Shown here: positions 53,601 through 64,000 of the stretch, in pieces
How positions within the stretch are numbered: position 1 is the stretch's first letter
Layout of the letters: every line of letters begins with the position of its first letter
DNA from: Aphelocoma coerulescens
Taxonomy: Eukaryota > Chordata > Aves > Passeriformes > Corvidae
Direction of reading: 5' to 3'
Assembly (NCBI RefSeq): GCF_041296385.1
Contig: NC_091014.1
Coordinates: forward strand, 6,609,578 to 6,673,577
DNA length: 64,000 nt
Made by a program: the position numbers and the translations under genes
Notes under the pieces: generated by a model
The model's input: the letters and a program-made list of their open reading frames with translations, nothing else
Told to the model about the DNA's origin: nothing
Databases searched by the model: none

Positions 53601-56600
53601 GAGATAAAACTGAGAAGCCTGAAGTTCATACCTAGACAAAAGCCCATTTTTTACTGCAGATTCCTGTCCTGCCAAATGATAGCACAGCTGCAATATTATT
53701 TAACACATTCTCTATTAGGTTTCCACTACTATTTTATTACTATATAGATGTCTACATAACCAGCTTTCAATTGGTTACATTCCCTGAGAGAATAAGAGAA
53801 GAGGAAACCATCTGATTTTCATTAAGAACTATTTGAAAGATATCACATATAAAAACCATTACTTACTCTTACGGATGAGAGCTCCAGTAACATGCAATAC
53901 CTCCCTCAAGTATAAAACTCCCATTATGTCTTATTTTTGACCAATCAGAACAGTATAGTTCCATTTTCAAATAATTTACAGCTTAAATAGGACAGGCTGA
54001 AACCTAAATATACTGACATGAAACTCCATACCATGCATAGCGTGCTTTGGACCAGAGAGAAGTTTCACCAAGGCCCAGAAGGCATCTTCTTCATTCATGT
54101 ACATCAGGAGCAAAGCTGTGATCTGGCTCATTCCCTGACAGTATCCAACTTCCTGAAAACCATACAGTGGAAATATTAAAATGCTGGAAACAAAAGCCTC
54201 ATAGCCATGAGCTTTTAGCTTTTCCTTGGGGTACTGGAGGAAAGATGATGCCTGTCCTGATGGCAAAGCTTCCCACCAAACACACTTCATATTTAAACAT
54301 TAAAAATATTGACAGGTAGAAGGGATGATGCACAACCCTCCAACTGAAAAATAACCTGGAAGTATTGATTGCTCATTAGAACTCACTACTGATGAACAAA
54401 ATCCTTTGTCAGTACTAGTATTTTCAAGTTACTGTATCATCTTATTGTCCAATGGATGCATTTCTCATTTAGCTGTAATTTGGGGGGTTTTATGGAGGGT
54501 GAGAGTATCTGTCTTTGTTCTGGTTTACAGTCAGGGCACCATCTGATAACTGCAGGATTTTTCAACAGTGACCTGTAACTATAAACTTGCTCAAGTTTAT
54601 CAGCCCAACAGCAAGCAACTCTAATAAACCCAAAGAAAAATTTTATTGTTCCAAAACTGAACTTGAGTACTTCCTCTGCTATTAATTTTGAATTTTATGG
54701 CAGGAACCAGCTGTCACTATCATTCAGCTGTTCCGATAACCCCATCAATAAAGTATTTGTACGGAAAATTACTTCACTGTTGAGTACGTTTTTTCAGGTT
54801 TACAAATTCTTAGCACAACTTTGTTCTAGGGATAAAACCAAAGCATTAGAACTGCTACACATTAAGAGGAAAAACACAACAACAGAAGTGCAAAATAAAA
54901 ACTTCACTATAATATTCTCATCATTACAGTTTAATGATTGATTTTAAGCATAATTATTCATGCAACTTGAAAATACAAGTCCAATGTTTTATAGAAGACA
55001 TAAAAGGCCAGACAGAAAGGTTACATTTCCTAGAACTTTGAAAAAATCCAAACAAACCAGTATTTAATTCAAATAACTGCTTAATTTCTCTTTCCTCTTC
55101 TAAAGCTAATATAATTGATATTGACTTCTAGAGAGTTGCTGATGGATACAAAATGGAAGATACACAGAAATGCTCAAAATGGGCCCAAGGAATGAGGGGA
55201 CAGTGCATTAAAACCACAGTTAAACGTGGACATGATGGTGTTTCTTTCTCTTCTATTTTTAGCATACAGCCAAAAGACATTGCAAAACACATAAGCTTCT
55301 AACCCTTATGATACAGTCTGGAAAGCCCACTCTAATAAATCCCCATCCAGGACTGCAGCCAAGACAAAGGGCTTATGTAAAGAAGATGCAACCTTTTAAA
55401 CTAATTTCAAATTTTTAGAACCTTTCAGGTTATGAAATACACCTGTGGACTCCAACATGCATCTTTCTGCAGTATGTTCCTCCCCATCATTCAAATGAAA
55501 GGGAGGCAGATAACATAATGGGGGGAAGTATCAGTCACATAACACTCCAGCACAACACAAATTCATTATTTTAATTAGACACAATCCTTGGCTTCAGCCG
55601 AATTGTAAGCACAGCTCAGTCTGTCCAATAAAACTCATAACTGAAATGCTTTATTTTAACTTCAGCTCAAAACACATCAACAGATTATTTATTTCTGTGT
55701 ACTTCCAAAGGTCTCTGAAATGTCTGTTGGTTTTCTAGGGAGGAAGCAATGCAAGTTATCTTACAGCACATTCAGAGAACCAGATTTAACTGTGAAGGAA
55801 CACAACTTACCGTATTATATATGGAATATGCAGCTAAAACATGGAACAAAGATTGTTGCCTGAAGAAATAAGAGCAGAAAATGAAAAAAATATAGTATTA
55901 TCTTTTGTAAAAACAGAAAAACATAGAAGCAGTGAACTGCATTTTGGAAACATGTTTTCCCAATTTAACCTGTCTAGCACTAAAGTACAGGATAAACCAC
56001 ACTTCACAATGATAAGTGCTTCTGATTTCAAGCCGATTTCATAATTAGCACCTTTAAGATGTTTTACATGTTGAAATGTTTCAAAAAGTATCAATAATAC
56101 TTTAGAAGAGAGTGATGGCACATCATCATTTTTACAGACAGGTAAAGTGAATCATTGCATGGGTGACATTTCAAACACTGATTTATTCTGAATGCCAAAA
56201 TTTAAACGCCCTAAACCTGATTTCTGTGCTTGCAGAACACTAACAGCTGTTACTGATTCCAAACAGAGATGTAGAAGTAAAGATGTGAAATACACAAAGC
56301 AGCCACAAAGGTGTCTTAATCTTGGCACCAAACTTAAGAGTCTGCTCTAGTGATTGCTACTGTCAAACTGAAGAAAAACAGTATTAACTCTGGCTCAGCA
56401 TCTTGCACTCAAGCCCTCTGTTGATCTCTGGATACTTCAGAGCTAGAATTACAAAGAGCTTTGTAGAGGTCCTTTGCTTTCTGTAAAACAGTCTAACCTT
56501 AGCCAGACAAAAAAACCCCAAACAACAACAAACCAACAGGCACAACTCTGCTCTTTCCAAGTGGTATATGTAAGTAATGGTGGAGAGCTCTCATGATCAA

Positions 56601-59600
56601 CTTTTAAACTCACAGCTACTTTTTGTCACCTGTTCAGGAGAGAATCTGGATACCTGAATGCCTACTTTCATCTACAAGTAAAACTGTAAAAATTTAACAG
56701 CTGAGTTTTGCATATTGTCCTTTTTCTGTCCAGCGAAATTTTCTTCCTGTTACTAATCAATGAATGAAAAGATGTACTAGCAGGCTAAAAACCAGAGAGC
56801 ATAAGCCAGAAGGTGCTTATTTTCTTTTGGGAAGAGGATTTATACTTGGAGAATTTTATCAAAACATCTACATTATGGCATTTTGGTTTACCCTCTTGCA
56901 GAACTGAAGTTTAGCCATTCTTCAGTAACCAAAGAAAAGTGTAACAAGGTACTAGCCATTAAGCTGGAGCTTCATTTTACAAGGACAAACTAACAGGTCC
57001 CCAATGTACACACAAACCTCCTGTACCCTCAGATGACCATATGAAACTGAGCATAGGAGCTCTAGCTCATTCACAGTTACATACACAGAATAATGGTGAT
57101 TTTAGTATTATTTACACTAGATGGTAGCACTAAAGACCTGTAAAAGAATGACCCTTCAAAGACATAGAGTCTGCTTAAAAGTCAAACAAGCTATTGACTT
57201 ACCCAGGGGACTTTATTTCACTGCTATGTGAAATGATTTCTGAATTTTTCATTGAGGCATTGCTGGAAATGCATAATATATGTACAGTAATTCTGAGATC
57301 TATTCCAAGTGTGAAATTGCTTTAGGCAGCCAAAGGCTTTCCTGTGGACTCTGAGGGCACGGTTACAACAGCCACAGGGACTGGAGCTGGCTCTGTTTGT
57401 GTTAACCCCAAACTGATGAGGCAACGAGCTTCTGCTGACATCTAAAATGTGTGCACAGAACAAAGAGAGGCCCGAGCAGCACAGGCACTGACAGCCCTGC
57501 ACAAATGGATCTGAACTGCACTGGCTGCACGAATAGTCTCAGCTTGGGAATCTCCGCTCTGTGCTCCCTCCTTACAGCCATCACAGAAATTCCCCTGATT
57601 TAGAATTTTTCCACAAAACATCTAGAATAACAATGGAAGAAAATGTTACTTTTATTATCACATCGAAGTCCACAGCTCTGAGTACTGCTTTTTGAGAACA
57701 GCAGACTACCATAAAATCTGCCTAGGCAAGAAAAGGAGATTAAAACCTGAACTAATACAGAGACAGAAGGGGAAAAATACCCTCTTCTTCTCAGCAGGGT
57801 GCTGATGCTGCAAACAAGCAACAATACTGATGTTTGTATCCCCACTTTTTTCACTATTAAGCATTTTTAAAGATGCCAGCTGCCTAATATTCCTCATCTA
57901 GTGGCAGCAAAAAATAACAAAACAAACCATTCTGAAGAAATTCAAAAGCATTATGGCCTACAGTTCTAAATAATTAAATGCTCACGTACAAAAATACTGC
58001 TTTATTTGGTTCTGAATTAGATACTGGGAGAAGAAGAACACAAAAGAAAAGTCTAAAAGTCTAAAATCTCTGGGAAGGTGGAAGTTTACTTACTTTACCC
58101 CGTATCTGTCCCGAAACATGATGTGGTCTCTGTATGTCCGGTTTACATCAAGGTCAATTTGCCGGATATCCGGCGACGACCCTCGTGCTTGACACTTCAA
58201 TTTCTGGGAACACGGTAATGAACAGAATTTAAGTTTAAAGTTGTGAACTCTAAAATAGCAGAAATCTGTTTGACTGTACAGCTATATTAAAGTAATTGCC
58301 ATCACACCATTTAAAACAATACAGAATAGCAACTCATGAGATTAACAGTTTTAACTCCCAAAATAAGCTTATACATGTACAAATTCTGTGAGTCAGAAAC
58401 AGCCACAGAGTAAAGATGTAGAAAGACCAATCCCGTAATACACAATTTTTCACTGCCCATATTTAAGGCTGTTTCAGCATTTCAAATTTCTTATTGCCAT
58501 TTCTCAAGCAGGCACAGGACTAGAGAAAGACAGAAAATTAATTTTGCTACTCAGGAACAAGAACCTGAGATGCAAGTGCTCTAGTCTAGACTTTAAGCAA
58601 ATGATTTAGTGTGGTTTTCATACTTTCCCTGTCGTTTTCTCTAGCAGAAGTAACAGCTACATAGCTGCCATTTATTACCTAAGTACAGATAATGGACATT
58701 TCTCTAGTAATTTCCTCTGTGTTTCTGTTCTAATCTAATTTAGCTGTAGAGTATGTCTACTTTAGCACTTGCTTTAGTGTTTTATAATTAAATCCATTTT
58801 TGTAATTGAATACTTATGAAGCCTGCACAGGTTTAGACTGACACCTTATTTTTTGCACTTAAAATAATTTTCTCTTGACACTCATTCATTTATTCTCACT
58901 TCTGTCCGTAAAAGTTGAGTTTGCAAGCCTCTGGATTCAATATGGTATTTTCAGAAAATTACTTCTGACTATCAGAGAATACCACAAAAGGCAAAACTCT
59001 ACAGACTCTGGTTGCAAGAAAAGAAGAGTAAAGACAAAAAGAGTAATAACAAAGGGATCAAACAGGGAACAGTAACATGCATCAAGTCTGTTTGAACACA
59101 ACCAGAAGCTTTAGGCACATGAGAAATTACTTGTAAGTCATTGAACCAACATAACACTAACCACATCTCAGCTATGTGCACCTTTCAATATAATTTAAAC
59201 TAAACACCCAGAATGATTTGTCCCCCAGACAAACAAGAAAGGCAGCAAAAGGAAAATTTCTGGTTTTTAAACACCTATGGTTTGATGGAATATAGGAAAA
59301 GAAGCACCCTGAGCCCTTGCAGTCGTGGCAGCTTCACGTGTGAGAGAACAGAAAGGTACCCAAAGTTTGAGAAACAGGAAGGACAGAAGGTTAAGAACTG
59401 GTCTTTCCCCTGCAAAGAGAACTGAAAGAAGGTATTTGACCTACAACAAATGTGTATTATTCTTCTAAATTTAGGGTGTGCAGTTTGTGACATTTGCAGT
59501 GAGCAGTGTTAATATCATTTCAGGAAACAGGAAAACAGAGAGCAGCAAGATGAGTGTATCGCAAATAAATCAGATAACATGGAAGAAACTCTTTCTACTT

Positions 59601-60207
59601 CTGTATCTGAGCTACAAACACTTCTTTGTTTTGTACTGAGCATTAGATGACACTAATAATTTCTGAAGATTATTTCACCTATTTTTAAATGCTTCTAATT
59701 TTACTTGGCATTCTTCCCTGCAACAACATTAATCAGCATTAACTCTGTTTTACTTTGGATCTCCCACTACTCTTACTGAGGAACTTACACAAAATAAAAT
59801 AGTCTGAAAGAGCAGCCTGTTAGACTAAAGAGTGAGAAATATGAGGAAGGTAACAGACACCAAAATTTAGATAACACCAATCCCAACACCAATCTTCTTC
59901 CATAAGATTCCTCATCTATTCACATTCAGTCTCAGCTCAGCTTTTGAATACACAGCCTTTTTCCTAGCTGAAACAAGCAATAGAGTGCAATGTAATTTCT
60001 AATTTATTTTTTTTACACTGCATAACAGCAAAGGCTTAATAAAGTGTGTAGTTTTAGTATCTGGTATTTTTTAATTAAGTAGAAATTCTACAAACTCACA
60101 TTATAAAAGTCTTTCATTTCTTCTTTCATCTTAGGAACATCAAGCAGCAAAGACCAGACTTGCCCTCTGAACTGCAGTGGGATCCCTTTATAAATTCTCC
60201 TATGAAA
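34256..60207 (-). CDS. USP6NL: USP6NL (RN-tre), TBC-domain Rab GAP, last nine coding exons; 5' end outside window
   Basis: The exons join as 60207-60100, 58203-58094, 55859-55811, 54152-54032, 50775-50681, 49111-49046, 48958-48859, 46705-46553 and 35697-34256. All introns are GT-AG and phases agree, giving 747 residues plus TGA. Residues 6-18 hold YKGIP and RGQVW, the usual start of a TBC domain. The arginine finger IDLDVNR (IxxDxxR) is at residues 52-58 and the glutamine finger YCQ at 93-95, so the GAP site looks functional. The domain ends near residue 216; after a short helical segment, a long Pro/Ser-rich tail follows, with PPADY (PxxDY, Eps8 SH3 ligand type) at 640-644 and the C-terminus SMHESVLL. 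Known family role: GAP for Rab5 and Rab43, acting with Eps8 in EGF-receptor endocytosis and endosome-Golgi traffic. The human protein is about 828 residues, so roughly 90 N-terminal residues lie upstream of this window. Primate USP6 is a chimaera derived partly from this gene; no USP catalytic domain is present here. Confidence 0.95.
35698..46552 (-). other. USP6NL: Last USP6NL intron, about 10.9 kb
   Basis: Bounded by donor GTAAGA (after 46553) and acceptor TTTTAG (before 35697). It holds the antisense ERV LTR remnant near 43.6-44.1 kb and a run of 13 or so A at about 39.3 kb. I found no extra coding exon. Confidence 0.85.
43625..44076 (+). mobile_element. ERV LTR remnant inside a USP6NL intron, antisense to the gene
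   Basis: The stretch contains, in order, GTTTTGGCAGCCTGTGGGAG, GATGAACTGATCACAA, a G/A-rich block GGAAGAGTGGGGGAAGG, TTTATTTCTCACTATCCTAC, CCTCAAGTCAAGTCTGTT and GGATCAACCTGCCACAACA, matching an avian ERV LTR family known from memory. The 5' limit is unclear and the 3' limit is the terminal CCACAACA. It lies in the 10.9-kb last intron of USP6NL. Confidence 0.7.
46553..46705 (-). CDS. USP6NL: USP6NL coding exon just after the TBC domain
   Basis: A 153-bp exon. Two bases complete the split lysine, then 50 codons [16 protein letters not shown] to LDLPVA, then one base of a split glycine. It is rich in Leu, Glu and Lys and probably helical. The acceptor is TATATAG followed directly by AG; the first AG is used because only it keeps phase with both neighbours. 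The donor is GTAAGA. Confidence 0.94.
46706..48858 (-). other. USP6NL: USP6NL intron with composite LTR
   Basis: Bounded by donor GTAAGA and acceptor TTATATAG. It contains the internally deleted LTR at 48494-48676, close to its 5' end in gene direction; otherwise nothing recognised. Confidence 0.85.
48494..48676 (+). mobile_element. Internally deleted or composite ERV LTR in a USP6NL intron
   Basis: The first part, to about 48576 (CAGCTGAGATGGAATTAATT and on), resembles the 5' end of the LTR at 4845. The second part, about 48583-48676 (GGAGGGATAGAGCAGCTTGG to CAAGGTCAATCCACAACA), resembles the 3' end of the element ending at 44076. Several hundred bases expected between them are missing. The copy is antisense to USP6NL and sits in the 2.15-kb intron between the exons at 46553 and 48859. 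Confidence 0.65.
48859..48958 (-). CDS. USP6NL: USP6NL coding exon, C-terminal part of TBC domain
   Basis: A 100-bp exon of 33 codons plus one base of a split lysine: [18 protein letters not shown] to SYTILKLHR. RIWDIYxxEGE is the conserved motif near the end of TBC domains. The acceptor is CATTGCAG and the donor GTAAGA. Confidence 0.95.
48959..49045 (-). other. USP6NL: 87-bp USP6NL intron
   Basis: The very short intron is fixed by whole codons on both sides: donor GTGAGT after FLDR and acceptor CATTGCAG before TPFTL. Confidence 0.92.
49046..49111 (-). CDS. USP6NL: USP6NL short coding exon, TBC domain
   Basis: A 66-bp exon of 22 whole codons, [12 protein letters not shown] to [10 protein letters not shown]. 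The acceptor is TTTGCAG and the donor [13 protein letters not shown] is the late TBC motif around a conserved Trp/Phe pair. Only 87 bp of intron separates it from the next exon. Confidence 0.94.
49112..50680 (-). other. USP6NL: USP6NL intron, 1.6 kb
   Basis: Donor GTAAGT, acceptor TTTGCAG. A+T-rich, with no recognised element. Confidence 0.85.
50681..50775 (-). CDS. USP6NL: USP6NL coding exon, mid TBC domain
   Basis: A 95-bp exon. Two bases complete the split glycine, followed by 31 codons from [16 protein letters not shown] to SKLKQHL. The acceptor is TTTCTTAG and the donor GTAAGT. This helical stretch lies C-terminal to the catalytic fingers of the TBC fold. Confidence 0.94.
52272..52293. 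repeat. Perfect 9-bp hairpin in a USP6NL intron
   Basis: AGATGCCCA, a TTTC loop, then TGGGCATCT. The stem is perfect but short and shows no known RNA family. Confidence 0.6.
52545..52640 (-). mobile_element. CR1 LINE 3' tail fragment
   Basis: On the plus strand the run AGAATCACAGGAAATACAGG, then CTTCTGGAGATTATCTAGTC, is the reverse complement of a typical avian CR1 3' end. Only the 3' tail remains, as is usual for 5'-truncated CR1 insertions. It lies in the intron between USP6NL exons 50681 and 54032, in the same orientation as the gene. Confidence 0.7.
54032..54152 (-). CDS. USP6NL: USP6NL coding exon with the glutamine finger
   Basis: A 121-bp exon of 40 codons plus one base of a split glycine. 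It starts [16 protein letters not shown] and contains the YxQ glutamine-finger motif (Gln codon at 54135-54137), then [12 protein letters not shown] and KHAMHG, all typical of TBC domains. The acceptor is TTTTCAG and the donor is GTATGG, slightly weaker than the other donors. Confidence 0.96.
54153..55810 (-). other. USP6NL: USP6NL intron, 1.7 kb
   Basis: Donor GTAAGT, acceptor TTTTCAG. No recognised element. Confidence 0.85.
55811..55859 (-). CDS. USP6NL: USP6NL short coding exon
   Basis: A 49-bp exon. One base completes the split lysine, followed by 16 codons: [16 protein letters not shown]. The acceptor is TTTCTTCAG and the donor GTAAGT. This TBC helix precedes the glutamine finger. The exon is too short to find from open-frame length alone; it was located by matching phase and motif order between its neighbours. 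Confidence 0.93.
55860..58093 (-). other. USP6NL: USP6NL intron, 2.2 kb
   Basis: Donor GTAAGT, acceptor TTTCTTCAG. No recognised element. Confidence 0.85.
58094..58203 (-). CDS. USP6NL: USP6NL coding exon with the arginine finger
   Basis: This exon is 110 bp, entering in phase 0 and ending with two bases of a split lysine codon. It opens at KLKCQARG and contains [13 protein letters not shown], where IDLDVNR matches the IxxDxxR arginine-finger motif of TBC GAPs (catalytic Arg codon at 58138-58140). It ends FRDRYGVK across the junction. The donor is GTAAGT. It has more CpGs than its neighbours. Confidence 0.95.
58204..60099 (-). other. USP6NL: USP6NL intron, 1.9 kb
   Basis: Donor GTGAGT, acceptor GTTCCCAG. 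No recognised element. Confidence 0.85.
60100..60207 (-). CDS. USP6NL: USP6NL coding exon: start of TBC domain
   Basis: This exon is 108 bp, 36 whole codons, running from [10 protein letters not shown] to MKDFYN. The acceptor follows a T-rich tract ending TTTTTGCAG; the donor is AAT followed by GTGAGT. It carries the GIP and RGQVW signature that opens TBC domains. The preceding exon should encode the N-terminal linker; I did not find it between 60208 and 64000. Confidence 0.93.
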
Positions 60208-63200
60208 CTGCAAAAAGAGAAAAGAAGATAAAAACGCAGCACAATTCACAATGCTCTGAATAAAAGGAATAGTGATGCACAACATGCTAAAGAGAAAAAT
60301 GCAATTACACCAACTGCCCTAAGAAAGGGATGACCTGCTGGTGACCAAGTGTTCCAATGTGTTTTGAGGAACGTGTCCAGCAACGCCATTTGGGACCTCT
60401 TGATGGAATCCAGAGGCACAGGGACAAAATGGACACACAGGCCAAACCTTCCCAGGTGATGTTTTCAAGTCAGGACTTTTGCATGTAGGAAGGTCTGTCA
60501 AAATTGTATCACCTTTGATGAGCAAATTTTGTGATTTAGATCCCAAAAATCAGATTCTTAGCAACACTATTTCAGGATAAGCCACAAATAACTCACTGTA
60601 ATTATGGTCTATAAATAGAAATAGCAAAAGGCAAGCAGCAAAATCACAAAGCTTTAAAAATTATCAGTAAAAAACCAAAAGCAGAACTGATTTTTGAATT
60701 CTTGCAAAACTGCGACAGTGTGCTGAAATGTATGTTATGCAAGGAGACAAACTGTGAGATCACAAAAAAAACAGAATGTGCCATTGCTAAAGCTAACAGA
60801 TCTCAGACTCTATTTCTAAACTAATAATCAGTCTCCTACATGCATATTAAAACATTTCCAAAAAAAACAACAAAAAACACAAAAAGGTGTTACCATCTTT
60901 TGGAGACATATCTAAGACAAGGGAAATAAAAAAGGCAACCCTGGCAAAGAAAATGAACCCTTCTGAAGTTATATTTTTACCATTATTTTAATGATTACAC
61001 GGGGAGACAATTAGATTCAAAAGAGAACAAACCACACACAATTGCTCTCCAATTTTTTCTTCGTGTTTATCCTACAATGAAAGTCAGACCTTAAAAATTT
61101 CAGTTGAGAAAGCTACCACTTCCTTTAAACATTTTTATAAAAAAGTTATGCTTGCAGTAAGAAATATTTCAAAAGCAATGTCCTCCTCAAAGACAGGATT
61201 TTTTTTCTTTTCACGTATTTCACATCTCCAGTTTTGGAAAATTAATGAACCCCTCTTTGCAGTATATTTCCAAACCTCCTGCCATTTGGAATATATCGGC
61301 TCTTTAAAGGTGTCTTTAATTCCAGCAAGGATTTGTGTCTGGATTGCAGAATCTGTAACTCTTGCACAAGTAAGGTTATGAGTTTCTTCCCTTGCTCCTT
61401 TTTCAAATGAAAATTATAAACTTGTATAAAATACAGCAGCCATCCTGAAGACTGTCCACAAAAAAAATGTTGTGCTTCATAAAGAAAAATTTGCTGCCTT
61501 AATACTAAGAATGCTAAAGCAGCAACACTTGTAGTGTGAGCATAGCTGTGCCAGTGCAGTTTCTTCTGTAAAGGTGAAGAAGAACATACAGAGCTCCAAA
61601 GCAGCCTTCTCTACAGATGGATACCCTGAGCTCAGGTCACAGAATTCCAGTGTGTGTCAACCCAGACACAAGGGTAACTGTTTGTGGGAAATAATTCAAG
61701 TCTTTTGAAAGCCAGACATCCCCAACTGCAGTGGAGTCATCCTAGGAAGAGATTAGCCTGTCTACTGGAAAGCAAAATTAGCCAAATTTGCAGGAGCTTT
61801 TCTGGAAATCTGGAAGAAAACTAGGGGAAAAAAACGCAGTGATCTATGTCCTCAGTGATGGGTAGTACTGTTTATTCCTCAGACCCATGTACAGCAACAG
61901 AGCACCTTCACAACAAACACTTTTGTCAGCTAATTATAATTTTTTAACTCATTTGCAAATGTCTCCAAGAGCAAAAGATTATTAATGAAGATAACTGGTT
62001 GAAGAATAAACTCTCAAGACTACTGTTGAATAAATTAGTATTTTGAGAGAAGGTCAGGTGGATACAAAAGGCCAGAAATAAGCTTTTATAATAATAGCTT
62101 CTTATCCAAACAGAATTAAAACAATTCAAACCATCCATCCAAAGTGTGGAGATGTTCAGGGTTTTTTTGGAAAATAAAACTGGAGGAGAAGAACCTCCAG
62201 TTTCAGAGGAGTCCTTGGCATTTACAATTTTCCCATCTCCTGCACTGCCTAGACTGAAACAGCCAAATGCTAGAAGAGCCCTTAAAGCAGGAAGTAAAAA
62301 CTGAGACACAGAACTGTGGAAGTGCTTTTCACAGAGAAGTCTGAAAAATGAGTTGCAAATATAACTTTTAAAAGAGCAGAAAGGACAGAAAGGCACTACC
62401 TGACAGAATAAACCCAAATAACATTCACAGCTTCTTGCAAACTATTTTAGATCTGTGTTCATCTGACTCTGCTGTTCCAACTATTCTTCTACTGAGGCAA
62501 AGGAAAGCTCTCAGTCATCCCAAGTCATTACTAGATCCTGCCTACAGACTCAGCAGAGCACTAGACCGAAGACTTTCACTATCTGATACAGAGAAGAGAA
62601 ATGTCACTCAGTCATGGCACAGGTTCCACTGCACAAAGAAGAACATGCAAACAAGCGTGAAAAATTTCATACACAATGGAAAACTAAGAGGAGTGGCTGA
62701 TACACCAAGGGGGTTGTGCTGCCATCCAGAGTGATGTCAACAAGCTGAAGAAATGGGCTGCCAGGAGCCTCACAGAGTTCAACAAGGAGAGGTGCAAAGT
62801 CCTGCACCTGGGAAGGAACAGCCCCAGGCACCAGAATATTCTAGGGGTCACCAGCTGGAAAGCAGCTCAGAAGAAAAGGACCTGGAGGTCCTGGTGGACA
62901 CCAAGTTGAGCAGCAGCCAGTGCAGTGCCCTTGAAGCAAAGATGACCAATGGTATCCTGGGCTGCATCAGACAAAAGTATTCCCAGCATGTTGAGGGAGG
63001 TGATCCTTTCCCTGTACTCAGCACTGGTGAGTCCAGTTGTGGGCTCCTCAACACGAGACAGACATGGACACATTGCAAAGGGCTACAGAGATGATGAGAC
63101 CATCTCTGCCATGAGGAGAGGCTGAGAGGGCTGGGACTGTTCAGCCAGGAGCAGAGAAGGCTCAGGGGGATCTTATCAATTTGTCTTTTGCATAACGATG

Positions 63201-64000
63201 AAGGAAGGGTGCAAAAAGGACAGAGCCAGGCTCTGTTCAGTGGTACCCAGTGAGACAACCAGAGGGAATGGGCATAAACTGAAACACTGGAGATTCCCTC
63301 TGAACTTCAGGAAAGATTTTTTCACTCTGAGGGTGATGGAGCACTGGCACAGGTCATCCAGTCAGGTTGTGGTGTCTCCAACCTTGGACATACTCAAAAG
63401 CCATCAGGACATGGTCCTGGGCAGATGGAGGTGGTCCTGCTCCAGCAGGAGGCTGGACAAGGTGACCTCCAGAGGCCCCTTCCAACCCCAACCTTTCTGT
63501 GACCCTGTGCAACGCTGCAGCTTTGTGAAAATGACACGGCTGTGTTGCATCTTGGGGACTGTGGGGGGGAGCCCACACACACTTCACTGCAAAATTAATT
63601 TCTGATAATCATTCAGTCACCAAACAGTTAAAGAAAATATAAATGAACAAACTGATTATTAGCTAGCTGAATGTCTTTACCATAAGTACCATTCTAGTGC
63701 CCTCTGCTGTCTTTTATATCCTTATGTAATACCAGGTTAAAAATCTGCTGAGAAATGCTGGTTGGGTCTATATGCTTGCAAAGCTCTCATCTACTTTTCT
63801 GCTATCTCTGAATTAATAATTGAAACAGAAAATAGAAAACTCAGGAGGTTACTTTTTTCATCTGCTTCAGGGAGGATGAAATACAGAGTTAATTTTTAAC
63901 AAATTATTTAGAATTAAAGCTTCCTTAAGATAATAGCTCAAAACAAAACATATAACTATACATAAAAATACAGGTTTAAGTTCTGTATCACATCTAAGCT
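60208..64000 (-). other. USP6NL: USP6NL intron upstream of the first visible exon, open at the window edge
   Basis: The acceptor TTTTTGCAG is present but its matching donor is outside the window or was missed. I looked for the expected N-terminal exon that precedes FHRRIYKG and did not find it. The stretch carries the antisense CR1 copy at 62.7-63.5 kb. Confidence 0.7.
62672..63505 (+). mobile_element. 5'-truncated CR1 LINE (end of ORF2 plus 3' UTR)
   Basis: From AGGAGTGGCTGATACACCAA the sequence follows the last part of the CR1 reverse-transcriptase ORF, including blocks that translate as AARSLTEFNKERCKVLHLGR and KDLEVLVDTKLSSSQCSALE and NGILGCIRQ, then the CR1 3' UTR with GAGAGGCTGAGAGGGCTGGG and the tail CCTTCCAACCCCAACC before TCTGTGACCCTGTG. 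The reading frame is broken by shifts, so it is inactive. It lies antisense in the USP6NL intron upstream of the first visible exon. Confidence 0.9.

Larger units (their letters stand above)
50776..54031 (-). other. USP6NL: USP6NL intron, 3.3 kb, with CR1 tail
   Basis: Donor GTATGG, acceptor TTTCTTAG. It contains the CR1 3' tail near 52.6 kb, a hairpin at 52272-52293 and an A-rich run near 51.59 kb. The 127-codon plus-strand frame at 53171-53554 has no domain and is antisense, so it is not called. Confidence 0.85.

Noticed and set aside
62753..63094. 113-codon plus-strand open frame
   Set aside because: It is a piece of the broken CR1 ORF2, not an independent gene.
1..64000. CRISPR arrays, operons, tRNA or rRNA genes
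   Set aside because: No regularly spaced repeats and no cloverleaf or rRNA signature were seen; the sequence is vertebrate nuclear DNA.

Overview
The window reads as a stretch of bird nuclear chromosome. The evidence is a vertebrate split gene with GT-AG introns, CR1-type LINE fragments with the bird-style CR1 3' end, several avian ERV long terminal repeats, an A+T-rich background with few CpGs, and one sharp CpG island. Nothing in it looks bacterial or viral apart from these old retroelement remnants. I cannot name the species. The LTR types seen are widespread in birds.

Only one protein-coding gene is clear. The minus strand from 60207 down to 34256 carries the last nine coding exons of USP6NL (RN-tre), a TBC-domain Rab GTPase-activating protein. 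I assembled the exon borders by hand. All junctions are GT-AG, the codon phases agree at every junction, and the total is 2244 nt (747 residues plus a TGA stop) with no break. The TBC domain spans the first eight exons and keeps both catalytic fingers. The large last exon encodes the long proline- and serine-rich tail with an Eps8-type PxxDY motif. The N-terminal exons lie beyond the right edge of the window. The introns hold a 5'-truncated antisense CR1, an old sense CR1 tail, and two antisense ERV LTR remnants, one of them internally deleted.

Below 34256 is the 3' untranslated region. It is A+T-rich and contains three identical Pumilio-type sites within about 540 bp. No close canonical polyadenylation signal was found, so the transcript end is uncertain.

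The left half (1 to about 31 kb) appears to be intergenic sequence downstream of USP6NL. In other vertebrates the CELF2 gene lies beyond this side (recalled synteny, not seen here). I found no convincing coding gene in it. It contains a CpG island at about 8330-8820 with A+T-rich homeodomain-like flanks, an ERV LTR with TATA box and poly(A) signal at 4845-5423, a well-bounded solo LTR at 19983-20443 with a target-site duplication, a decayed CR1 reverse-transcriptase fragment near 22.9 kb, and several A-rich tracts.

No new biological system is evident. The points most worth following up are the orphan CpG island, the Pumilio-site cluster in the USP6NL 3' UTR, and the composite LTR inside a USP6NL intron.
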